From: UBA2798 sp046289975
Lineage (GTDB): Bacteria > Bacteroidota > Bacteroidia > Flavobacteriales_D > UBA2798
Assembly (NCBI GenBank): GCA_046289975.1
Contig: JBKBUQ010000032.1
Span: 1 to 22,922, forward strand
Direction: 5' to 3'
DNA: 22,922 bases
This document shows positions 1-6,700 of this stretch, piece after piece (the first letter of the stretch is position 1; each line of letters begins with the position of its first letter). Below the pieces are notes generated by a model. The model was given only the letters and a program-made list of their open reading frames with translations, was not told the DNA's origin and did no database searches. A program made the translations under genes and the position numbers.

Positions 1-1362
1 ATAATTGTTCTTGCGTATATCCTGAATGTTGGCAGACTTGCAAAACCCTGCTATGTTTTTGTATTCTGTTTCAAATTCTTTACTTCTCCATTTGTGGTAA
101 GTGTCGGAAATTTTGGCAATGTCTTCATCCAATAATTCTTTTTGCTTACGGCTTATCATTGTTCCTAATTCTCTGGCATCAATAAAAAGTACTTCATTGG
201 TGCGGTTTCTGAATTTGGTGGTTTCGGTTTTGTTGCGAGCTAAAAACCACAAGCAAGCGGGAATTTGAGTGTTGTAAAACAACTGTGAAGGCAAAGAAAC
301 CATACAGTCCACTAAGTCGGCTTCAATCATAGCTTTTCTGATTTCGCCTTCGGTGGCAATTTCAGAACTCATACTGCCGTTTGCTAAAACAATTCCTGCC
401 GTTCCGTAAGGTGCAAGTTTGCTCACAAATAACTGTAACCAAGCATAGTTGGCGTTTCCTGTTGGCGGTACGCCATATTTCCATTTGTGTGTTTCGGCTT
501 TGTTGATGTTGTAATCGCTCACGTTAAAAGGCGGATTGGCAATGACATAATCCACTTTCAATTCCGGGAATTTGTCATTCATCAAAGTATCGCCCAATTC
601 AATTTTGGCATCAATCCCACGAATGGCAAGGTTCATTTTTGCCAATTTGTAAGTAGTCGGGTTGCTCTCTTGTCCGAAAATTGAAATCTTGCCTTTACGG
701 TGTTCGTGCATTTCAATAAAGCGTTCGCTTTGCACAAACATTCCACCGCTGCCACAACAACCGTCATATACTCGTTTTTCAGGTTCAGGGGCAAGCATAT
801 CCACCAAGATTTTCACAATGCTTTGCGGTGTATAAAACTGTCCGCCTTTTTTGCCTTCGGCATCAGCAAACTGTCCCAAAAAATACTCAAACACAAAGCC
901 CAAAACGTCTTTGCCTTTTCCGTTTCCGCCTTTGCTCAAAGTGATTGAGCCAATTAGGTCAATGAGTTCTCCAAGTCTTTGTTTGTCAAGTGCTGGTCTT
1001 GCATAGTCTTTTGGTAAAACGCCTTTCAAAGAAGCATTGTCTCTTTCAATGCTGTCCATTGCTTCGTCAATGTCTTTGCCGATTGTCGGCAGTTTGGCTC
1101 TGCCTTGCAGCCATTTCCAACGAGCTTGCGGTGGCACATAAAAAACTCTTTCGGCTGTGTATTCGTCCTTGTCTTCTGGGTCGGCTCCTGTTTCGTGTTT
1201 GGTTGCTTCTAATTTTTGATACAATTCATCAAAAGCATCAGAAATATATTTTAAGAATATCAAGCCCAAGACGACGTGTTTGTATTCAGCCGCATCCATA
1301 TTGTTGCGTAGTTTGTCGGCTGCTTGCCAAAGGGTTTTTTCTAATTCTAAATTTTCGCTCAT
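1..1362 (-). CDS. hsdM: Type I restriction-modification system, adenine-specific DNA methyltransferase subunit HsdM (partial, C-terminus off the left edge)
   Basis: It transfers a methyl group from S-adenosylmethionine to N6 of adenine in the bipartite site recognised by its partner HsdS, and forms the HsdM2S(R2) complex. The ATG is at 1362 and the frame stays open for 454 codons to the window edge, so the last part of the protein (HsdM is usually about 500 residues) and any hsdS/hsdR lie to the left. The N-terminal helical HsdM_N domain begins MSENLELEKTLWQAADKLR. The SAM-binding motif I is VYDGCCGSGGMF (D200; the more usual form is DPCCGSGG). The catalytic motif IV is NPPF at residues 276-279, diagnostic for N6-adenine methylases. 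The methylase class is certain; the recognition site cannot be known. It is the most downstream gene of the AT-rich minus-strand block, and R-M genes commonly sit in such mobile regions. Confidence 0.93.
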   Translation of the reverse strand, partial: MSENLELEKTLWQAADKLRNNMDAAEYKHVVLGLIFLKYISDAFDELYQKLEATKHETGADPEDKDEYTAERVFYVPPQARWKWLQGRAKLPTIGKDIDEAMDSIERDNASLKGVLPKDYARPALDKQRLGELIDLIGSITLSKGGNGKGKDVLGFVFEYFLGQFADAEGKKGGQFYTPQSIVKILVDMLAPEPEKRVYDGCCGSGGMFVQSERFIEMHEHRKGKISIFGQESNPTTYKLAKMNLAIRGIDAKIELGDTLMNDKFPELKVDYVIANPPFNVSDYNINKAETHKWKYGVPPTGNANYAWLQLFVSKLAPYGTAGIVLANGSMSSEIATEGEIRKAMIEADLVDCMVSLPSQLFYNTQIPACLWFLARNKTETTKFRNRTNEVLFIDARELGTMISRKQKELLDEDIAKISDTYHKWRSKEFETEYKNIAGFCKSANIQDIRKNNY

Positions 1363-1393
1363 TTGTTGTCTGTTATTCTAAATTTTTAATCGG

Positions 1394-1401
1394 CAAAGTT
1401 A
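1394..1401 (-). promoter_or_regulatory. Possible hsdM promoter (-7 element)
   Basis: On the minus strand TAACTTTG matches the Bacteroidota -7 consensus TAnnTTTG and lies 32 bp before the hsdM ATG, giving an untranslated leader of about 25 nt. I see no convincing TTG -33 element at the expected distance, so this is tentative. The surrounding 1363-1593 contains no gene that I can support. Confidence 0.3.
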
Positions 1402-1593
1402 ATTTTTAAATGCCTGTTATTCTTGTAAAACCGTGTCTAATGTCGGTGGGTGCGTTGGGGCAAAAGCAAATGTGCTGCATTGCGTTGGCTTTGAGCGTGG
1501 GGATGCAGCTCTTTTGATTTTGCTGAAGCGTTGGCATTTTGTCTTTTATTTTTCTGTTCGTTTATTTTCGGTCGTGTCGTCTTTTAGGGTGAG

Positions 1594-1725
1594 GCATAAC
1601 GTTTTGGCGCTTGGCGCAGTGGCGGATTTTTAGCACAAATGTTCTTTTGAAGCACAAAGCTTGAACCTTGCACTAAACTGTCATAGAAGCACTGAACCCG
1701 CCATTGAGCCAAACGCCTGTTAGTG
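1594..1725 (-). repeat. attC-like imperfect inverted repeat (132 bp)
   Basis: On the plus strand the outer boxes are GCATAAC (1594-1600) and GTTAGTG (1719-1725), the AAC...GTT arrangement of integron attC sites (consensus RYYYAAC...GTTRRRY, matched imperfectly). Inside, 1606-1625 pairs with 1698-1717 in 17 of 20 positions. The outer spacers are unequal and the loop is 72 nt. Read on the minus strand the element starts 19 nt after the stop of the preceding small gene, just where a gene-cassette attC belongs. The length is within the attC range (about 57-141 bp). The structure is seen directly; function as a recombination site is inference. It could instead be a terminator or a dispersed phylum-specific repeat. 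Confidence 0.5.
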
Positions 1726-1744
1726 GTTCGTTGTTTTCCTATCG

Positions 1745-2047
1745 TCATAATTTTGTTCCTTGAATTAAAATGGATGTCTTGATGGATTGTTCTTTTAAGT
1801 GTAGAAACTTCTTACGTTCTTCGTCTTTCATAAAATTGTAAAAATCTTGTTGAGTGTCAAATTCTACAAGATGAATTTCATAAGGTTTCTCAATATGTGA
1901 TTCAATGATACTGTTTTCTGGCGGTCTAACTCTCAATAAAAGTCGTCCGTTATATTTTAAAATTGTCGGAATAGCAATGTTTTCAAATTCGTTAAAAACT
2001 TTTTCTTGACCTTCATTTATATAGATTAGCTGAGTTATAAATATCAT
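1745..2047 (-). CDS. DUF1330-like / dimeric alpha-beta barrel protein (100 aa)
   Basis: This small cytosolic protein is of the ferredoxin-like dimeric alpha-beta barrel class (DUF1330, NIPSNAP, antibiotic-biosynthesis monooxygenase fold). The pattern is a first strand MIFITQLIYI, a helix, YNGRLLLRVRPPEN (the YxGRxLxR element seen in DUF1330 proteins), a strand EIHLVEFDTQQDFYNFM, then a helix and a final strand. No catalytic residue can be assigned, so the reaction is unknown. The ATG at 2047 is the first in frame and has no evident ribosome binding site. It is the last of four co-directional small genes and is followed at once by the attC-like repeat. The 5' flank (2050-2066) echoes the outer box of that repeat. 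The fold assignment is moderate; the function is not assigned. Confidence 0.7.
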   Translation of the reverse strand: MIFITQLIYINEGQEKVFNEFENIAIPTILKYNGRLLLRVRPPENSIIESHIEKPYEIHLVEFDTQQDFYNFMKDEERKKFLHLKEQSIKTSILIQGTKL

Positions 2048-2090
2048 TTATTAGGTGTTCGTTGTTCCTTGACGATAATGTGTCTTTTAA

Positions 2091-2498
2091 TTATTTATTT
2101 TCTTCAAACCACTTTAAAATTGAAGGCATATTTCTCTCGAAGCCACCCGGAATAAAAAAGTTAAGAAGTCCTGATTTTTCATTTGTCTTGTTAGCAAAGT
2201 CGTGAATGGTCTTTGCAGGAATTCTTAAAAAAGTTCCTTTCCCAACTTCTAACCACTTGTCGCCAACAAGTATTGAAGTTGTGCCTTCAATGCCATAAAA
2301 TACTTCATCATTTTCTTCGTGTTGGTGAGCACCTGGTCCTTCAGAGTTTGGTTCAAGCCACCATTCTGAAATGCTGTATTTGTCTGCTGTTTCATTTTCG
2401 TCTGCTTTAAAAACTGCGGTCATTGTCCCGCAAGTATAAATTCTACCTTCTCCTGCTTTAAGAAGTAATTTGTCTGTGTCGTTATGCTTGTGTTTCAT
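2091..2498 (-). CDS. Cupin-domain protein (135 aa)
   Basis: This is a single-domain cupin. Motif 1 is visible as GPGAHQHEENDEVFYGIEG (the G-x5-HxH-x3-4-E pattern with both histidines and the glutamate), and motif 2 appears around GKGTFLRIPAKTIHDFAN (the P...H...N pattern). The metal-binding 2-His/Glu/His set is therefore intact. Cupins of this size may be isomerases, dioxygenases or non-enzymatic small-molecule binders, and the sequence does not decide. I start at the ATG at 2498; a longer form would need a TTG at 2543 and would overlap the upstream gene by 23 bp. The gap to the upstream SRPBCC gene is 22 bp, so these genes are probably co-transcribed. Confidence 0.85.
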   Translation of the reverse strand: MKHKHNDTDKLLLKAGEGRIYTCGTMTAVFKADENETADKYSISEWWLEPNSEGPGAHQHEENDEVFYGIEGTTSILVGDKWLEVGKGTFLRIPAKTIHDFANKTNEKSGLLNFFIPGGFERNMPSILKWFEENK

Positions 2499-2520
2499 AA
2501 GAAATCTGCTTTGTCGTGTA

Positions 2521-2964
2521 TTAAGGTTTAAATGGCTTACCAATACCTGTGTTAATAAACTGGGTTAAACTGTCAATGAAATTGTGCCAACCGTCTTGGC
2601 ATATGTTGTAGCATTCCACTTGTGGTGTTAAGCCGAAATGTGTCAAATGCAGTTCTGTTTGGTTGTCTTGTGTTGAAATTTTCCAAACAATTTTGGTGTT
2701 AATCCACTCTTTTTTATTGTTTAAGTCAGGAATGTCAATTAGTGAATCGGTTACATTCCAAACCACTTTTTCATTTTTAATTAATTCTTCAACTATCATT
2801 GTTTTGAAAACATTTGCCCCAAAACGTATAGTAAAAGATTGTCCTTCTTGGTTTGATGTTCCTTCAAACATTTCTGTCCACCATTTTGTGATAGCATTTG
2901 TTAGAGCGTCATAAACTTTGTCGTTTGTGCTCTGAATGATTATTGTCTTTTTAAAGCTATCCAT
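2521..2964 (-). CDS. SRPBCC / AHSA1-like (START-fold) protein (147 aa)
   Basis: It belongs to the Activator of Hsp90 ATPase homologue 1-like (SRPBCC, Bet v 1-like) superfamily. The evidence is the opening strand and helix, FKKTIIIQSTNDKVYDALT followed by ITKWWTEMFEG, then alternating beta strands ending VWKISTQDNQTELHLTHFGL. The C-terminal helix, GWHNFIDSLTQFINTGIGKP, is the characteristic 'GWxxxLxxLxxYLxtGxGxP' ending of the family. These proteins bind hydrophobic ligands in a deep cavity; the ligand here is unknown. I use the ATG at 2964, since the extended reading would need a TTG inside the upstream gene. Only 5 bp separate it from that gene, so they form an operon. Confidence 0.85.
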   Translation of the reverse strand: MDSFKKTIIIQSTNDKVYDALTNAITKWWTEMFEGTSNQEGQSFTIRFGANVFKTMIVEELIKNEKVVWNVTDSLIDIPDLNNKKEWINTKIVWKISTQDNQTELHLTHFGLTPQVECYNICQDGWHNFIDSLTQFINTGIGKPFKP

Positions 2965-2969
2965 ATTTT

Positions 2970-3317
2970 TTATTTTGATTGAATGCAATATGAAGTAATA
3001 TTTTGAATTTGATTTTTTTCATTAAACTCATAAATGTCACAAGCAGAAACGAATGATACACGTTTGTTGTCTCTCAGGAATTCTGCTGTACCATTAACAA
3101 CCACTTTATTACCTTCTGAAATGATGTTTAGCGTTATGAAATCTGTTGTTACAGATTTAAAGTAGTTGGCAACTTGCTCGCAATTGTCAAGAATGGCTTG
3201 TTTGCCCAAAAATTTGTCTTCTTCGATTACAATCCATTCTGCGTTGTCCGCAATGAACTTGTAAGTTTTTTCAAATTCTCCGTTTGAGAATGCTTTTGCT
3301 ATTTCTGTTCTTGTCAT
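2970..3317 (-). CDS. SnoaL/NTF2-like protein (115 aa)
   Basis: A small nuclear-transport-factor-2-like (SnoaL, DUF4440-type) cone-fold protein. It begins MTRTEIAKAFSNGEFEKTYKFIADNAEWIV, the usual helix pair followed by the first strand. KFLGKQAILDNCEQVANYF corresponds to the family's 'G..ai..f...f' segment. The later strands VVVNGTAEFLR and DIYEFNEKNQIQNITSYC complete the sheet. Members are ligand-binding proteins or isomerases; no active-site set is clear here. The ATG at 3317 is chosen over an upstream TTG at 3326. A weak TAATATTG (-7-like) lies just upstream. It is the first gene of the four-gene block and starts about 45 bp after a GTTAGTGG box (minus strand, 3368-3361). Confidence 0.75.
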   Translation of the reverse strand: MTRTEIAKAFSNGEFEKTYKFIADNAEWIVIEEDKFLGKQAILDNCEQVANYFKSVTTDFITLNIISEGNKVVVNGTAEFLRDNKRVSFVSACDIYEFNEKNQIQNITSYCIQSK

Positions 3318-3375
3318 ATTTGTCAATATTATGTTCTTTGCAGGGTCGTCTTTACAATGACCACTAACTCATTTA

Positions 3376-3441
3376 TATGCGCCACTCCGTAGCGCATAGC
3401 TCGGGAATTTCCCAGAGATATGCGCTACGGTGTAGCGCTTA
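3376..3441. repeat. 66-bp double palindrome (REP-like or terminator)
   Basis: The arms are 3376-3398 and 3419-3441. Arm 1 is TATGCGC...GCGCATA and arm 2, reversed, matches it in about 20 of 23 positions. Each arm is itself nearly palindromic (TATGCGC/GCGCATA), and the 20-bp centre holds GGGAATTTCCC. The element can therefore fold as one long hairpin or as a cruciform of three. It sits between the recombinase remnant and the GTTAGTGG box at 3361-3368. Candidates are a REP/BIME-like mobile palindrome or a bidirectional terminator; no strict U-run follows. Confidence 0.7.
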
Positions 3442-3458
3442 TTCAAAAATAAAAAAAA

Positions 3459-3581
3459 TCACAACTTATCAAAAGGTGATATGATCTTTTGAATGTATTT
3501 GGTACTGACAGTAGTATAAATTTCTGCGGTTCTACTGCTATTGTGATCAAAGCGTTTCTGAATATACATAAGACAGTCATC
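3459..3581 (-). pseudogene. C-terminal remnant of a tyrosine recombinase/integrase
   Basis: On the minus strand, 40 codons plus TGA read in frame and end in YIQKRFDHNSSRTAEIY, then TTVSTKYIQKIISPFDKL. This matches the end of Bacteroidota tyrosine recombinases: 'YIQxxLGHxSSKTTEIYTHVS...IxKIxSPLDxL'. The His of the 'LGH' box is kept (here FDH) and the catalytic Tyr lies in EIYTTVS. A TAG (3582-3584) lies immediately upstream and no homology continues past it, so the catalytic Arg box and the N-terminal DNA-binding domain are gone. Many integron integrases also end in 'SPLDxL', but 40 residues are too few to tell an IntI from another Xer-like enzyme. It cannot be active. It marks a former integration or cassette-recombination locus. 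Confidence 0.8.
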
Positions 3582-3656
3582 CTAACGCTTCCCTTCGGTA
3601 CGGTCGGGCCAGGCCAGTGAACAGAAAAATAAATCCTGCACTCGTTCCCGTTCTAT

Positions 3657-3772
3657 TAAATGCCCACTCCGATCACGCAGACATCATCAATACTGATTGG
3701 TCACCATTGTGATGTCTAAGCACTCTCGTTCGAGGGCTAAATGCCCACTCCGATCACGCAGACATCATCAAT
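3657..3772. repeat. 35-bp direct repeat duplicating the 3' end of the phosphatase gene
   Basis: TAAATGCCCACTCCGATCAC and the 15 bases after it occur at 3657-3691 and again, identically, at 3738-3772. The second copy is the last 11 codons plus most of the stop of the GAF-phosphatase gene. The first copy, 81 bp away, encodes the same terminal residues IDDVCVIGVGI and its own stop (TAA). Weaker similarity (GAACGAG...TGC on the minus strand) continues past both copies, which suggests a tandem unit of about 80 bp. Elements that integrate at the 3' end of a gene duplicate that end in this way, and a recombinase remnant lies 76 bp beyond copy 1. Local slippage is the alternative. Confidence 0.85.
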
Positions 3773-6700
3773 CTGTTCTAAATCTCCGCGCCAGGTTTCG
3801 AACATTTGATCGAGGACGCGTTTTTGTTCTTCCATGGGGAGATCGCAGTTCTCGATAAGGAGATCACGGAAGGTGGAGTATTTGAGTTTTTTGCCTCTTG
3901 GTCCTCCAAACTGATCGGCGTAACCGTCGGAGAACACATACAGACGATCATTGGGAACTAGATCGATATCTTTGTTGGTGAAACGGAAATCTTCTTCGCC
4001 CACAAAATTTCCGATGGGTTGTTTGTCGGCTTTTACTTCAATGACTTCATTGTTGCGCACAATGAAAATCGGATTGTTGGCGCCGGCGTATTCGAGTTTG
4101 TGGTTTTCAAGATCGATGCTGCACACCGAAAGATCCATACCGTCGCGGATCTTCGATTCTTCTGCGCGCTGTTTGAGTGTTGCCGAAATGATGCGGTTGA
4201 GATTATTTAATATTTCAGCCGGCTGAGTGATGTTGTATTCATTAACGATTTGGTTCAAGCCGTTGTAACCAATGATACTCATAAAGGCTCCGGGAACACC
4301 GTGTCCTGTGCAATCCACTACAGCAAAAAGTATTTTGTTCTCCTTGCGTTCGATCCAGTAAAAATCGCCGGAAACAATGTCTTTGGGTTTGTACAACACA
4401 AATGAATTCCGCAAATGCAGTTTGAAGACATCCTCCGGAGGAAGAATCGCTTCCTGAATTCGTTTGGCGTAAACAATACTATCGGTGATGTGTTTGTTCT
4501 TTTCCTCGATTACTTCTTTTTGTTTTACCACCTCAGCTGTGCGCTCCCGCACTTTGTATTCGAGGTTCTCGTACAATCGCGCATTGTCGATTGCAATCGC
4601 TGCAGAGGCGGCTAAACTGCGTAAGAGATCAAGATGATACTCAGTATAGGCATTGGGTTCGTAAGACTGAACGGTGATCACCCCTATCTGTTTGCCATTG
4701 GCCATCAGCGGGAGATATATAATCGAAGTGGAGTCTTTTCCCGAGATTGCCTTCTTTATTCCGGTGATGTATTTGGAGTATTCTTCGTAGTAATTATTGA
4801 TGAAAATTTCCTTCTGATTATTGAAACACCAGGCTGCGAGTCGATTCGGATCGTCTACACTATAGGAAAATTCTTCCATGCGTACACCGCTCTCAATGAA
4901 ACCGGGCATGATGATGTGACGTGATTCCTCATCAAAAATTCCGATCCCAAAACTAGTGGCGTCCATCAAGGTATTTACATTCTCGTAAACCTTAGAAATA
5001 ATTGTTTCCACCGAGAGTGAAGAAATAATATCCTGCTGAATCTGTGCGAGCAATCGTGTATTGTCGTATGCCTTTCTGATCTCTGCTGTGCGCTGCTCCA
5101 CTTTGTCTTCCAGTCCCTCATACAAACCGGCATTATCCAAAGCAATTGCGACGTACACTGAAAGGTTTCTCAATAAATTGAGATGGTATTCGGTATAGGC
5201 ATTTTTACTGAAGCTCTGTGCGGTGAGGACACCGATTTTTTTATTGGTGGTTTTTAGCGGAATATAAATCACCGAATTCGGAAGGCGTCCTGCAACAGCT
5301 GCTTTTCTTCTTGCCACATAATTGGTGAGTTCTGCATCGTAATCGCCAATCATTATTTCGCGTTCCTGATTGAAACAAATCCATGCCAGACGATCCTGAT
5401 CATCGGAGGTATAGATGACTTCTTCTTCCAGCCCTTCTTCAATGTAACCCGGAAAAACAATCGCGTCCTTCGCGGCATCATACAAACCAATACCGAATGA
5501 CGGTGCATCCATCATCGTATTTACTTTTTCAAACACTTGTTGATTGATCGCCTCAACACTAAGCGAAGAAGTAATTTCCTGTCCAATGGCACTGAGCAAT
5601 TCCGTATCGCGGTGGTTCTTTTCGATTTCTTCTTTCTGCGCAACCACTTCAAGTGTGCGTTCGGCAACTTTTACTTCGAGATTCTCATACAGATTGGCAT
5701 TCTCCAGCGCGATCGCAGTATACGTTCCAAGCGTCTTTAAAATATCAATGTGGTACGGTTTATAGGCAAATTTCTCGAAGCTTTGAACAGTAATAACACC
5801 CAACACTTTATCGCCCACTATCATCGGATAAAAGATCAAGGAGTGCGGCATCTCACCACTGGGTACAACAATCTTGCTGGTGTATTTATGGTATTCATTC
5901 TGATTGTCGTTCAAAAACACCACCTCCCGGTTACGCACACACCATACCGAGTAGTTATCGATGTTATCCATCGAAACGGAAAAACCTTCCGTAGCCACTA
6001 CTCCACGCTCTACTTCGTATTTGTATTCAATAACGTGTTCATCCGGTTTGTAAATCCTAACCCCAAAACATTCGGCAGGCATGAGTTTGTTTACATTTTG
6101 GTAGAGCTCATTAAAAATAACAGCGATGTTGAGCGTAGAAGTGATCTGCTGACCAATCTCCGAAAGCAATTGGGTGTTGTAATACGAACGTTCAATTTCT
6201 TCCTTCTGACGAATAACTTCTGCAGAGCGTTCCTGAACCATTTCTTCAAGCCCTTCATACAATTTGGCATTCTCCAATGCGATACCTGCATAAACAGCGA
6301 GATTCCGCAAAAGATTCAGGTGATATTCGGTATAGGCATTCTTGTTGTAACTCTGTACAGTGATTACACCCACTTTCTTTTGGTTGACTTTTACAGGAAG
6401 ATAAATCAGAGAGGTAACATGTCGTCCAGCAACGGGAGCCATTTTTACCGGCACATGCAGTTGCAATTCCTTTTCGAGATCACCGATAAGAATTTCCTTC
6501 TCCTGCGAAAAACAAACCGGAGCCAGACGATTGCCATCGTTTACATCGTATTCGGAATACAGAATTTTTCCGTCTTCGATGTATCCCGGAAACTGGATCA
6601 TGTTTTTCGATTCATTGTAGATCCCCATTCCGAAGGAAGGAGCATCCATCATGCTGCTGAGCGATTCGTAAATCATCTGGTTGATCTCTTCAACAGAAAG

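Noticed and set aside
487..1409. Plus-strand frames within hsdM (65-139 codons)
   Set aside because: They are antisense shadows of a continuous HsdM reading frame with both methylase motifs.
1433..1633. A 66-codon plus-strand frame at the attC-like repeat
   Set aside because: It runs into the inverted repeat, has no start context and reads like low-complexity translation; no family resemblance.
3376..3441. Start of a CRISPR array
   Set aside because: Only two arms, inverted rather than direct, with no further regularly spaced units and no cas genes.
3459..3581. Calling the recombinase remnant an integron integrase (intI)
   Set aside because: Only 40 C-terminal residues remain, without the IntI-specific patch; the ending is shared by many Xer-like recombinases.
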